From a virus: DNA of 64,000 nt. The notes under the pieces are model-generated. The model was not told the DNA's origin and searched no databases. It saw nothing but the letters and a program-made list of their open reading frames with translations. Where the stretch lies: IMG/VR virus record IMGVR_UViG_3300050021_000713, positions 1-64,000 of that record. One strand, written 5' to 3'. The position numbers and the translations under genes were made by a program. This document shows positions 32,094-41,013 of the stretch, in pieces (within the stretch, counting starts at the first letter, position 1; each line of letters opens with the position of its first letter).

Positions 32094-32662
32094 TCGCCGG
32101 TACCGAGTCCGTGGTCAGTGCAAGCACGGAGACCGTCATCACCGCCGGAGACTTGAACGAGTACATCACGAAACTGTCCGGGCTTGGCAAGGCCGCGTTG
32201 AACGCGCGCATCGCCAAGATCAAGGCCAAGCTCCGCAAGCTCGCTTCCGTCTCCAAAACCGGCAAGTACGCCGCGGCCGGCAAGCCCGGGCCGAAGAACA
32301 GCCGTCAGCTGGCCTTCGCGCTTCGTGGTTGTCAGAACGCGTTGAAGTGGCACGAGTCCGCACTCGGCAAGGTCGGGACGGCAACTGCAGCGCAAGAAGT
32401 TGCCACGGCTGGCAAGCAAGAGAAAAGTCTGCTCGGTCCCGGCCCTGTTGGTATCGAGAGCATAACATTTGACAAGAAGATCTTTGACAGCTGGCTGAAT
32501 CAACAGTTGAGGAATCACCCAGCCAGCAGAGGAGACAAGCACAGTCAGAGGATCCTTGATTACTTGTACAAAGTCACATACGACCGAGACAAGTGTGCTG
32601 AGATCCGTAGATTGCTGATTGCCGCGGTGAGTGAGCCATACAAGGGCGGATTGGAACTGTGA
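32090..32662 (+). CDS. hypothetical basic protein, 190 aa
   Basis: ATG 32090 overlaps the upstream TGA. Lys-rich helices (R-I-A-K-I-K-A-K-L-R-K-L), a flexible centre, then a folded basic C-terminus. A nucleic-acid or assembly role is possible but not shown. It is followed by a strong terminator. Confidence 0.6.
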   Translation: MIAGTESVVSASTETVITAGDLNEYITKLSGLGKAALNARIAKIKAKLRKLASVSKTGKYAAAGKPGPKNSRQLAFALRGCQNALKWHESALGKVGTATAAQEVATAGKQEKSLLGPGPVGIESITFDKKIFDSWLNQQLRNHPASRGDKHSQRILDYLYKVTYDRDKCAEIRRLLIAAVSEPYKGGLEL

Positions 32663-32682
32663 GGTTAGTGGCGTAGTTTTTT

Positions 32683-32717
32683 GGCGAGGTCGTTTCCGCG
32701 ACCTCGCCTTTTCTTTT
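32683..32717 (+). terminator. rho-independent terminator
   Basis: GGCGAGGTCG and CGACCTCGCC form a 10-bp stem around TTTCCG, followed by TTTTCTTTT. Ends the sheath-tube transcript. Confidence 0.94.
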
Positions 32718-32727
32718 GGAGACCGAT

Positions 32728-32874
32728 ATGGCCAACATGAACATCCAACCCGACGACTTCATTGCTCCCGACGGTAGCGTGCAGACGCTGACCGCGGCGG
32801 ACTACGCCGAGGCTGCGGAGCTGATGCTCGCCGGTACCGAGCCCGCACCGGAAAACGAGAAGCCACGGGCGTAA
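32728..32874 (+). CDS. small acidic protein, 48 aa
   Basis: ATG 32728 with GGAG 7 nt upstream, directly after the terminator T tract. Acidic, with a Thr-Ala-Ala-Asp-Tyr helix and a flexible end. Function unknown. Good start context and tight packing support it. Confidence 0.6.
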   Translation: MANMNIQPDDFIAPDGSVQTLTAADYAEAAELMLAGTEPAPENEKPRA

Positions 32875-32877
32875 CCG

Positions 32878-32886
32878 TTTGTAAAT
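32878..32886 (+). promoter_or_regulatory. TTTGTAAAT box 7 nt before GTG 32894
   Basis: TTTGTAAAT followed by exactly 7 bases and then GTG 32894, the same geometry as at 14116/14132. Interpreted as a promoter giving a leaderless or nearly leaderless mRNA. Confidence 0.5.
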
Positions 32887-32893
32887 ATGGTGG

Positions 32894-33913
32894 GTGATAC
32901 GTACACCACTCACCATGCTGCAGCTGGACCAGTATCAGGTCCCGGAACCGGAGCAGCTGCAACTCCTCGCTTCGGACTACATCACCAGGATCATGGCGTT
33001 GATGCAGAAGCGCCAAGCGCGCCAGGCCTTGGTACGAGTCACGCAGCTGAACGCGTTGGTGCAGGAATTCCCGCAGTTGCAGAAGGCCTATCCCGGCCTT
33101 TCCGTGTTCATCCGCTACGGCGGCCATTTCTGCTCCAGCCCGAAGCGGTTGAACGCGACCGCGATCTACCTCATGTACCAGAAGGCGGCGCCGCTGCTGA
33201 AGCGGATGACGCACGCGGTCTCGGACTACGTGCAGGAGCAGACGCGCGAGGCCGAAGCCGCCGCGCCGAATCCGGAACAGAGGAAGCCGAATCCGAAGCT
33301 CGTACGTTTGGGTAACAGCTTGGCGGCGCTGCAGGCGATCATGCCCAAGGTGCTGGAGGAGGATCGACTCCGCAGTCAGGCGGATCGAGAACGGTACGAG
33401 ACCAAGCACGCTGGTTCCGCTTCCGTGGTCAGCGCCGACGACACGTTCATCCTGGACCAGGCTGGGCAGGCACCGGTGTACGATCTCGCTGCCTCGGAGT
33501 CTACGTTCGTGCGCCTGGCGCTGGTGCTGCAGGAGGCGTACGTTTCCAAGGTGGTGCAGCAGGCAATGTGCGTGGAGTACGGCATCTACCGCGTCATGGG
33601 CTCGTACTGGCTCATGACCGAGGCATTGCTGGTTGGTGTGGCCCGGCGGTCGGAGTCCGGAGAGGTACGTTCGGACGTGGAAATGAACAGCCATGCCGCG
33701 GAATTGGTACGGCTACGAAACATCACCCGGGAGCGGGCGCACCAGCCTGGTTTGGTACAAGTCGGACCGGCCCGGAACAGCGTAAACCACCGATATTTCC
33801 TGGTGTTCGACAGAAGTTACACCGTTGAAAACCAGTTCAGCGTACGCCGTTGGGACTTCTTCAAAATGCCAGGATCTACACATTTGGAGATGAAACTTGC
33901 GGACTCCCCTTGA
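32894..33913 (+). CDS. hypothetical tail-region protein, about 339 aa
   Basis: GTG 32894 fits the 7-base spacing from the TTTGTAAAT box; ATG 32915 is an alternative without a Shine-Dalgarno sequence. Long helices dominate about residues 15-150 (R-Q-A-R-Q-A-L-V, Q-E-Q-T-R-E-A-E-A-A-A), then a mixed domain. No family recognised. The stop overlaps the -35 of the next promoter. Confidence 0.6.
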   Translation: MIRTPLTMLQLDQYQVPEPEQLQLLASDYITRIMALMQKRQARQALVRVTQLNALVQEFPQLQKAYPGLSVFIRYGGHFCSSPKRLNATAIYLMYQKAAPLLKRMTHAVSDYVQEQTREAEAAAPNPEQRKPNPKLVRLGNSLAALQAIMPKVLEEDRLRSQADRERYETKHAGSASVVSADDTFILDQAGQAPVYDLAASESTFVRLALVLQEAYVSKVVQQAMCVEYGIYRVMGSYWLMTEALLVGVARRSESGEVRSDVEMNSHAAELVRLRNITRERAHQPGLVQVGPARNSVNHRYFLVFDRSYTVENQFSVRRWDFFKMPGSTHLEMKLADSP

Positions 33914-33938
33914 CATAGGGGGAGTTCGGTTGTAATTT
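33910..33938 (+). promoter_or_regulatory. sigma-70-type promoter
   Basis: Perfect TTGACA (33910-33915), 17-base spacer, TAATTT (33933-33938). It lies about 90 bases before ATG 34027 and is the best host-type promoter in the window. Confidence 0.65.
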
Positions 33939-34026
33939 CAGTACAAGAACGCTGAAACCGCGTACCTGCGCGTCCCTCAGCAACAGGAACCAAGTCAGCA
34001 AGAACATCAAAACAAGGACGCGTATC

Positions 34027-34953
34027 ATGGCTCTTTCTCCTGCTCAACTCAAGGCCGCCGGCCCACACACCCTCTTCCCGCTGCCGGACCGTACCGCGTT
34101 CTGGGCCGCGGCCAAGGACCAGAGCCGGGTGTTCGACACCAAGACCCTGGGCCGTGCTGTGGGCGCCGTGCTCCGCACCAAGACCAAGCTGAAGGAAGCC
34201 TGGCATTACTTCCGCATCGAGAGCGCAACCAAGTTCGTTCGCGTCCAGGAGTCCGACTTCATCGCCTACATCGAGAAGTCCGCACCGCCCAAGGTTACCG
34301 CCAAGGTCGAGACCAAGCCGGAACCGAAGAAGGACGAACCGAAGGCCAAGGTCGCGAAGGAAGCGAAGAAGGACGAGCCGAAGAAGAGCCTGGTCGAGCG
34401 CGGCGTGGCTGCGGCCAAGAAGCTGGTCAAGAAGCCCGGCGTGGACAGCACCAAGTACAGCTACACCGTCCAGGACGGTCTCGACATCGGCGCCGCCACC
34501 ATCGACGCCATCGAGAAGCTCGTTCGCGGTTCCGGCGTCAAGGCGCCTTCCGACATCGGCACCCGACTGCGCGGCGCCAAGCTCCTGGTCGCGGCCAAGG
34601 ACAAGGCCGACAAGGTCGTCGGGTGCTTGGGCCTGCAGCTCAAGGCCAAGGACTACGTGGACAGCCTCAACCTCAAGGCCAAGGCCAAGCTGGGCAAGGA
34701 CGCACTGGAACTGGCTTGGATTCGTGTCGACACCAGCGTGCCGACCGAGGACAAGGACACCGTGGTCAAGGCCATGTTCGAAAGCCTGAAGCTGGGCAAG
34801 AGCACGAGGCCTGTGATCGCGGACTCGGACGTGTACGCGGTGTACAACGTCAGCGACACCATCGGCAACGGTTACATGACGTTGCTGAAGCTGAAGAAGC
34901 ACGACCGCACCCACCCGGGACTGGTCAAAGAGGCTCAGTTGTACACGCTCTGA
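34027..34953 (+). CDS. hypothetical protein with Lys/Glu-rich linker, 308 aa
   Basis: AAGGA precedes ATG 34027. Residues 1-85 make a small folded domain, about 88-140 a Lys/Glu/Pro-rich linker (K-P-E-P-K-K-D-E-P-K), and about 150-308 a mixed domain with a loose resemblance to an acetyltransferase-like fold (V-V-G-C-L-G-L...E-L-A-W-I-R-V-D). It has its own host-type promoter and is followed by a terminator, so it is a separate unit. Function unknown. Confidence 0.65.
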   Translation: MALSPAQLKAAGPHTLFPLPDRTAFWAAAKDQSRVFDTKTLGRAVGAVLRTKTKLKEAWHYFRIESATKFVRVQESDFIAYIEKSAPPKVTAKVETKPEPKKDEPKAKVAKEAKKDEPKKSLVERGVAAAKKLVKKPGVDSTKYSYTVQDGLDIGAATIDAIEKLVRGSGVKAPSDIGTRLRGAKLLVAAKDKADKVVGCLGLQLKAKDYVDSLNLKAKAKLGKDALELAWIRVDTSVPTEDKDTVVKAMFESLKLGKSTRPVIADSDVYAVYNVSDTIGNGYMTLLKLKKHDRTHPGLVKEAQLYTL

Positions 34954-34983
34954 CGCATCGTTTCTCGCGTTTACGTGAGGTTG

Positions 34984-34999
34984 AAATAAATAAATAAAT
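34984..34999 (+). repeat. AAAT x4 tandem repeat
   Basis: Four copies of AAAT between the 34027 gene and the chaperone gene, striking in a GC-rich genome. It could supply overlapping TAAATA-like promoter elements for the tail genes downstream. Confidence 0.45.
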
Positions 35000-35033
35000 C
35001 GCTCGCTCTACGGTTTGGAGCAATTCATAATGT

Positions 35034-35063
35034 CAGGTCTTCACAGGCCTGGCCTTTTGTTTT
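35034..35063 (+). terminator. rho-independent terminator
   Basis: CAGGTC and GGCCTG form a 6-bp stem (one T-G) with loop TTCACA, followed by GCCTTTTGTTTT. Between the 34027 gene and the chaperone gene. Confidence 0.65.
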
Positions 35064-35098
35064 GCAAATCCATCAACACAACAAGCCGGAGCACGCAT

Positions 35099-36220
35099 AT
35101 GTCAGAGCCGCAAGCGAACACGCCGCCGTCCCAAGCGCCGCACCATTTCCCGAATCTCGGTGTACGTGTTCCGCTGGACGCCACCAGCATCAAGCCCGAG
35201 ACCGCGGACGCGGACAAGCCGAACTACACTCTGCAGCAGCCGGGGTGGCTGCCGGACAGCATCAACCTCGGCGCTCCGGACGCACCCAGGTCGGTCGAGC
35301 AGACCGCGCCGCACCAAGACACGGCTCTGCTACCACCACCGACCATGGGTCCTCCTCCAGGCTACCGCTGGGCTTTGGAGCCCGAGCCTGCAGCACCACA
35401 AGCTGATGCTCCGGTTACCTACAGCGCTCCGGACCAGTCTCCGGCACCGGTGTTCGCCCAGCCGGCTCCGTTGTCGATCTCGGAAGCTGCGCACCAACAC
35501 GCGGCCGCCACACGCCCGAGCGCGAGCGTACCGCAGCCGACACCAGGTCCGCGTGCCGGTACGGTTCGGGTTCCCGGCCAGCCGCTACAGCATCCAGTGG
35601 TTGCGGAGTTGCTGCAGCAGTTCGGACTGAAGAAGACGGACATCCACACCTTCGACGCCTTGGGTCATACCTTCGTGATCCGCGAAGCAAACAGCGAGAT
35701 CTTGCAGTTCTGCATCGGCCAGGGCAGCAAGATGGCCGTCTCCGACGCCGATCTTGGTACGCGTGTTCGTAACATGGTCGCGGCATTGTCCGTGATCTCG
35801 ATCGACAACGTACCTGTTGTCGAGCTGTTCCCGTGGAACAAGACATCGATCCGGAACGCAGCTTCGATCGATCCGTTGTGGCCGCCGTTCACGGTCACGG
35901 TCCTCGTCGCCGAACATCTGTTCCGGCTCTTCTTCGAAAGCATGAAGTCGGACGTGATCTCCAAGATCGCGGAAGAGTACGACGTCGTGTACGGTGGTGG
36001 TACCGAGCCCGAAGACACGACCAGGGCACCACTGATCACGCGCGAGAACGACAAGCGCGTACGCTTCAAGTGCAACGTCGCCGGTTGTGGTCACGTCGAG
36101 GATGTGGAGCCGATCGTGCTGGGTGACGACTTGGTTCAAGCTCGCTTCTGTCCCGCACACGGCGTCGAGCTGACACCACTCGGTTACACCAGGGACATGG
36201 TCTCTCTCCCTTTGGAATAG
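35099..36220 (+). CDS. tail assembly chaperone, short form (G-like)
   Basis: 373 residues. GGAG precedes ATG 35099. The first 165 residues are Pro/Ala-rich and disordered; the rest is folded and ends with a C-x4-C...C-P-A-H zinc-like cluster. Its stop (36218-36220) is 4 bases after the slippery heptamer CCCTTTG, and the gene lies directly upstream of the tape measure, as in lambda G/GT and many other tailed phages. The function is therefore inferred from position and frameshift rather than from sequence similarity. Confidence 0.7.
   Translation: MSEPQANTPPSQAPHHFPNLGVRVPLDATSIKPETADADKPNYTLQQPGWLPDSINLGAPDAPRSVEQTAPHQDTALLPPPTMGPPPGYRWALEPEPAAPQADAPVTYSAPDQSPAPVFAQPAPLSISEAAHQHAAATRPSASVPQPTPGPRAGTVRVPGQPLQHPVVAELLQQFGLKKTDIHTFDALGHTFVIREANSEILQFCIGQGSKMAVSDADLGTRVRNMVAALSVISIDNVPVVELFPWNKTSIRNAASIDPLWPPFTVTVLVAEHLFRLFFESMKSDVISKIAEEYDVVYGGGTEPEDTTRAPLITRENDKRVRFKCNVAGCGHVEDVEPIVLGDDLVQARFCPAHGVELTPLGYTRDMVSLPLE
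36208..36214 (+). promoter_or_regulatory. programmed -1 ribosomal frameshift site
   Basis: C CCT TTG is a canonical X-XXY-YYZ heptamer in the correct frame of the 35099 gene. Slippage to CCC TTT moves into the frame that continues E-L-A-G-Q-H-P and on to 36843. Confidence 0.85.
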
Positions 36221-36843
36221 AGCTCGCAGGGCAGCATCCACAACTGGCGCTGCTCGGCGAGCTGATCGCGGATAGTGGGAGCCTACCTGAAGGCTGGACC
36301 GCTGGGACCATGTCCATGGCCCAGCTGTGCTGGCTCGCGTACTGGCGCACGAAGAAGGAACGTCGGCAGATCCGTAGTATCGGTGAGCTTCTTGGTGTCA
36401 TTTGGTCCGCGGATACGTATAAGAAGTCTCCGGCCTCGAAGCTCGGCAAGCGGGTCAAGGAAGCGTTCATCCCACTGGCGGCCATCATCAACGGCGAAAG
36501 CTTGTACAAGACCCTGGACAGGATCCTGGACACAGATGGAAGCACGACGTCGCACAATCCGCTACAGGAAGATCTCGGCAGTACGTTGAGCATGCAGGTG
36601 TACCAGAAGCTGTTCCAAGACAATCAACCAAAAGCGGAGAACGGAGGTCCGCTCATTCCCGGGCATCCGCTGCTGGCAAAGAAGGCTCCGGTTCCGGCTC
36701 CACAAACAGCTCCAGGGTCTCCGGTTCCGTACGTGCAACCTGCGGTGCCCGCAACTCCTAACACAACCGAGATCGACTTGGAACGTATGCGTGAACTGGA
36801 CCCGGAGCTTGCCAAGCACCTGGATCCGGACGCGGCTTGGTGA
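36214..36843 (+). CDS. tail assembly chaperone, frameshift extension (T-like)
   Basis: The -1 frame adds 209 residues to the 35099 product. The stretch before the first ATG (36310), E-L-A-G-Q...L-P-E-G-W-T-A-G, is clearly protein-like, which is why I read this as an extension rather than a separate gene starting at 36310. About residues 30-110 are helical (W-L-A-Y-W-R-T-K-K-E-R), the rest Pro-rich with an acidic end. The fusion should escort the tape measure during tail assembly. Confidence 0.75.
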   Translation, partial: GIELAGQHPQLALLGELIADSGSLPEGWTAGTMSMAQLCWLAYWRTKKERRQIRSIGELLGVIWSADTYKKSPASKLGKRVKEAFIPLAAIINGESLYKTLDRILDTDGSTTSHNPLQEDLGSTLSMQVYQKLFQDNQPKAENGGPLIPGHPLLAKKAPVPAPQTAPGSPVPYVQPAVPATPNTTEIDLERMRELDPELAKHLDPDAAW

Positions 36844-36854
36844 AGGGGTAGTAC

Positions 36855-39800
36855 TTGGACATTGCGAAAGCCTTGCGCGCGACATCGTCCCATACCGTCA
36901 ACGCAACAGCACAGACGTTCGAAGGCTTGTCCTACGGCGCGTCTGCTGCGGCTGACGCTGTACGCAAGGCTCGTGGCTTCGTCAGCAAGAGCGACGTCTC
37001 GAACATTCGCGACGCCTCCCGGTACGCGGACGACTTGAACACGTCGCTGGACAGCAGTGCGAAATCCGCGAGCAAGCTCTCCCAGGCCATCGGTAACGTC
37101 AAGCAGAACCTCGGCGCGTACCTGAAGTGGGCGGCCGTTGGTGGCTTGGTGAGTTCGGCGCTGCGTGACCTCTCCGAAGACGCGGATCGCGTCGTCGAGT
37201 CCTACTACAGCATGGGCGAGAGCATGGCCCGGACCCGCAAGGGCATGCACGGGCTGATCAAGGACACCTGGAACCTGTCTCTTCAGTCCGGACGGTTGCA
37301 GATGGCGGCCGCGCGCATGAACATGCCTGCGGAAGCTGCACTGCACATCCAAGAAAAGCTGATGCGCAGTACCCGTGCGTTCTTCGGACCGAACGGGAAG
37401 CTGCGTTACGATCTCATCGGCAATACCGCGATGCAGGTGATGGCGTTCGCCCGTATTACCGGCGCCAGCGTTGAGCAGAGCACAGACCTTCTCGCACGGC
37501 TGATGAACCAGTACGGCAAGAGCCCACGACAAGCGGTCTCGGGTTTGCAAGCGATCGCGCGTGCAGGCCAGATGGTGAATGAAGAGCTGCACGACATGGG
37601 CAAGGACGGAGGTGTCGCGCTCGAGGACATGGTTGGGCTGATCAACGACGCCAGTGGTGCTTTCGACGGCTTCACGCTCAACGTCGAGCACCTGGCCGCA
37701 CGCGTATCTCACGCGGTGAAGATCGGTCAAGAGCTCGGAATGACGTACAACCAGGCCGCGGACACGGCGAAGCAGATGACGTCGATCTTCGCCAAGCCTG
37801 GAGGGTACATCGCGTTCCAGGCCGGTGAACAGCTGCGCCAGGACATCGAATCCACATTGAAGGGTTTGACCGACACCGAGGATCGAGCGAAGGCGCTGTC
37901 GCAGAAGTACGGCATCAACGTCGCCCAGGGACGGACGTTGGACATCGCCGCTCAAGGTCCTAATGCACAGATGAACGTGATGGAGGAACTGAAGGGTACG
38001 ACTGCAGGCATGGAGAAGCAGTTCGACTTGATGCAGGAGCAAGCCCGCAACAACTCCCTCAGCTTGGACGTGTTCAAGCAGTTCGTCGGCGGTGAGAACC
38101 TGAGTGCGGAGCAGTCCGGCGACTTGATGCAGATGCTCAAGGCCCAGAACGGATCGTTCAAGGACTGGCAGCGACACCTGGACATGTCCAAGAAGGATGT
38201 CGCAGCGGACAAGGTCATTGACCAGTCCGTGTTCGTACCGACCATGGCCAAGGAGTGGATCAAGGCGACGTCGGGAGCGATGAAGCTGAACATCGCCGCC
38301 GGCATCGGCATCTTCAAAGGTGCGATCACGGGGTTGAAGTTCGCGGCGTTCATCGCAATCGGTTACAGCATCATCAAAGCGATCATGAACCTGAAGCAAG
38401 TCATGCGCAATGTTGATGGTGTCCTGACCAAGTGGTTCGGTGACAAGTACGTACAGAAAAAGGAGCTGCTTCTTCTCGGTTTGCGTCGGGCTAAGCAGGA
38501 AGCCAGTGGGGCTTGGACGTACATGCGGTCCGGCACGATGTTCAGAGATCTGAAGTCGTTCTTCCACAACGTCGGTACCGGCATCGGGGACTTGGTACGC
38601 GCGTTCCGAAACGGATCCGCTCGTGTCACCATCCAAAACGTCGCCGGCAACATGCAGGCGCGTGGTGGTACCATGTACCAGGATCTACGCGCCCGTGGTG
38701 GTGCTGCCTACGGCGCCACACGCGAATACGCCATGACAAAGGCGGCGGCTGCGCGTGTGGCGGCACAGCAAGCACTAGCACGCGCGCAGGCCTCGTATTC
38801 TCACGTCAGTCAGATGGCGCAGAACTCACCGCTTGTTCTTCGTCGTAGACAAGCGGTGGAGGAGGCAAGCGCAGCACTCGCTCGAGCGAACGAACGCTCG
38901 CGTGCGATCATGAGCGGTGTCACGGACTACGCAATAACGAACACCCGTGGTACAGCTGCTGCCGCCAAGCGTGCGATCCAGGAACAGGCGCGCATCGCCA
39001 GGAACCTCGCGGCTGAAGGCACCGCGTCCGCGCGGCGTATCGCTACACGTCAACGCCGGTTGCTCCTTGTCGCGGAACGGCGTGCTCAGATTGCAGCTGC
39101 GGAACAAGCAGCTGTGAGCGGTGGTGGCGGTGGTGGCGGCCTTCTCAACACGATCATGAGCTTGCTCGGACTGGTCTCTATGACCGGTGCTGGTGGTGCG
39201 GGTGCTGCAGGCATGGCGGATATGGCCATGTCCGCAGCGGATGTTGTTGGCATGGCTGGTGGTCTTGGCGGTGGCCTGGGTGGTGAGCACATTCCGGAAG
39301 GCATCAACGGCAGAAAGCCTGGTATATTCAAGCGAGGCTGGGACAAGCTGCGTGGTCGTGGATCTCGTATTGGCGAGATTGCTAACGACGTAAACGGTGC
39401 GCTTGCACCCGCAACAAAGCCGTTGGCTCGTGCCTCCGGTGTCAGCCGTTTCATGCACGGAAACATCTATACCGATCTCGCTGAAGCCGCACCTGGCGCG
39501 GTGCTGCACAAGGGTGGTGTCGGGTCGAAGTTGCTACATGGTGGTCTGGCCACTGCAGCCAGCTTTGGTAAGCGCAACCTCGGCAAGGCCGCCATCATCG
39601 CCGGCATCGGCGCTGTGGGTTGGAGCGCGTACCAAGGATTCCGCAGCACCGAACTCGGCGAGGAGAACACCGGAGAGAACGGTGAGACCCAGCGTGCAGG
39701 AGGTCGCAAGTACGACAAGGAGATCGAAAGCCGTACCAGTGCATTGGAAGCGATCTCCAAGGAGATCGACATCGCCCAAGCCGCTGGGAACAAGGATACG

Positions 39801-40799
39801 GAAGCGCTGCTGCAGAAGCAGTACGATACCCAGAGCAAGGTACTCAAGAGCGTAACCGACGACAAAGAGACACTGGACGCAGCTGACCGCAAACAGGATG
39901 AGATCCAGAAGCGAATCGATGGTTTGATCGAAGCGAAGAAGTACGAGGCAACAGATGCGGATAAGAAGCTCGACGACGTGAGGATCGCACGATTGAAGCA
40001 GGAGAAGAAGAAGCTCGAGGAAAAACTGCACAAGAAGGGTGTTTCCAGTACGTCGGACAAGTCCTGGTGGGACGGCATCGCAAGCATGGGCAACATCGCC
40101 CAGATCGCGGTGCCTATGGCAGTAGGTGCGGGTGGTATGGCCTTGCGTGCAGGTAGCTGGCTTGCAGGTACCGGACCTGGTAGCAAACTTGTGGAAAAGG
40201 CTGCGGGTACTGGAGTCGGTAAACTTGTGGGTGCCGTCGGTGGCAAGCTAGGTGGTAGTGTCCTTGGCCGTCTTGGTGGCACTATGGCCAAGCCTCTCGG
40301 TAGCGGTCTCCTGAGCAAAGGCCTTGGTGGTACTGTGGGTGGGCTTCTCGGTAAGGTCGGTGGTGCTGGACTTGGTGGCCTGATCACAGCGTTCCAAACC
40401 GAAGGTGATTGGAAGAGGAAGCTGTTCGCTGGTGCCGTTACCGGCCTTGGTGATCTCGCCGCCGGTGCAGCTGGTACAGCGCTTGCCGGTCCTGCTGGCG
40501 GATTCGTCGCCGGTGCTGGTGCGAACTGGTACCTGAGCCAGCATGCCGCGGGTTGGTACGACAAGCTGTTCGGCGACGACAGCGCGGAAGCAGCACCACC
40601 GACAGTTCTCCCGGATGGGTTGAACAGCTCTATGGCCGGCTCCCAGTCCGAAATGGCCGCACGTGGTGTCGGCACCGTAACGAATGTCGGCAAGAACGGC
40701 AAGGCGTACATGCAGATCGAGATCACGAACTTCGACGGCGCAATTCAAAAACAGCAAACATACAGCGAGCAGAGAGACTCCGGTCTCTCAGGAGGTTGA
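36855..40799 (+). CDS. tail tape measure protein
   Basis: 1314 residues, the longest helical protein here. TTG 36855 is preceded by GAAGGGG. Long coiled-coil helices from residue 1 to 480, a hydrophobic segment (F-A-A-F-I-A-I-G-Y-S-I-I near 495), Arg/Ala-rich helices to 750, Gly-rich hydrophobic stretches (about 755-815 and 1080-1230) and a charged coiled coil between them. Length, hydrophobic segments and position after the chaperones are all typical. It sets tail length and passes into the host membrane. Confidence 0.9.
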   Translation: MDIAKALRATSSHTVNATAQTFEGLSYGASAAADAVRKARGFVSKSDVSNIRDASRYADDLNTSLDSSAKSASKLSQAIGNVKQNLGAYLKWAAVGGLVSSALRDLSEDADRVVESYYSMGESMARTRKGMHGLIKDTWNLSLQSGRLQMAAARMNMPAEAALHIQEKLMRSTRAFFGPNGKLRYDLIGNTAMQVMAFARITGASVEQSTDLLARLMNQYGKSPRQAVSGLQAIARAGQMVNEELHDMGKDGGVALEDMVGLINDASGAFDGFTLNVEHLAARVSHAVKIGQELGMTYNQAADTAKQMTSIFAKPGGYIAFQAGEQLRQDIESTLKGLTDTEDRAKALSQKYGINVAQGRTLDIAAQGPNAQMNVMEELKGTTAGMEKQFDLMQEQARNNSLSLDVFKQFVGGENLSAEQSGDLMQMLKAQNGSFKDWQRHLDMSKKDVAADKVIDQSVFVPTMAKEWIKATSGAMKLNIAAGIGIFKGAITGLKFAAFIAIGYSIIKAIMNLKQVMRNVDGVLTKWFGDKYVQKKELLLLGLRRAKQEASGAWTYMRSGTMFRDLKSFFHNVGTGIGDLVRAFRNGSARVTIQNVAGNMQARGGTMYQDLRARGGAAYGATREYAMTKAAAARVAAQQALARAQASYSHVSQMAQNSPLVLRRRQAVEEASAALARANERSRAIMSGVTDYAITNTRGTAAAAKRAIQEQARIARNLAAEGTASARRIATRQRRLLLVAERRAQIAAAEQAAVSGGGGGGGLLNTIMSLLGLVSMTGAGGAGAAGMADMAMSAADVVGMAGGLGGGLGGEHIPEGINGRKPGIFKRGWDKLRGRGSRIGEIANDVNGALAPATKPLARASGVSRFMHGNIYTDLAEAAPGAVLHKGGVGSKLLHGGLATAASFGKRNLGKAAIIAGIGAVGWSAYQGFRSTELGEENTGENGETQRAGGRKYDKEIESRTSALEAISKEIDIAQAAGNKDTEALLQKQYDTQSKVLKSVTDDKETLDAADRKQDEIQKRIDGLIEAKKYEATDADKKLDDVRIARLKQEKKKLEEKLHKKGVSSTSDKSWWDGIASMGNIAQIAVPMAVGAGGMALRAGSWLAGTGPGSKLVEKAAGTGVGKLVGAVGGKLGGSVLGRLGGTMAKPLGSGLLSKGLGGTVGGLLGKVGGAGLGGLITAFQTEGDWKRKLFAGAVTGLGDLAAGAAGTALAGPAGGFVAGAGANWYLSQHAAGWYDKLFGDDSAEAAPPTVLPDGLNSSMAGSQSEMAARGVGTVTNVGKNGKAYMQIEITNFDGAIQKQQTYSEQRDSGLSGG

Positions 40800-40800
40800 G

Positions 40801-41013
40801 ATGGACGCTTTGGACATCAGCGTACGCCAGGGTTCCCTGGTGCTGAAGAAGATCATCTCCGGTACCGTGTACGTGAGCACGGACCCTGCCATCATCTTGG
40901 ACTCGGACAAGCCGAAGCTGGTCGCGCTTGGACCTGCAGCGGTCAAGATCGCCTTGGCTCAGTCCAACATTCGCAGCTTGGTTCGCCAGCAGCACGTCGC
41001 GGTGGTGCTCTGA
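40801..41013 (+). CDS. hypothetical protein, 70 aa
   Basis: ATG 40801 two bases after the tape measure stop, with AGGAGG in the end of that gene. Small beta-rich protein (V-R-Q-G-S-L-V-L-K-K-I-I-S-G-T-V-Y-V). The last A of its stop is the first base of the next ATG. Unknown; small baseplate or tail-tip component possible. Confidence 0.6.
   Translation: MDALDISVRQGSLVLKKIISGTVYVSTDPAIILDSDKPKLVALGPAAVKIALAQSNIRSLVRQQHVAVVL

Noticed and set aside
36310-36843. Separate gene starting at ATG 36310
   Set aside because: The same frame is protein-like for 32 codons upstream and joins a canonical slippery site, so a frameshift extension explains it better.
36624-38636. A 670-codon - strand frame opposite the tape measure
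   Set aside because: No recognisable motif, His/Leu/Arg-rich shadow composition; the tape measure covers the region convincingly.
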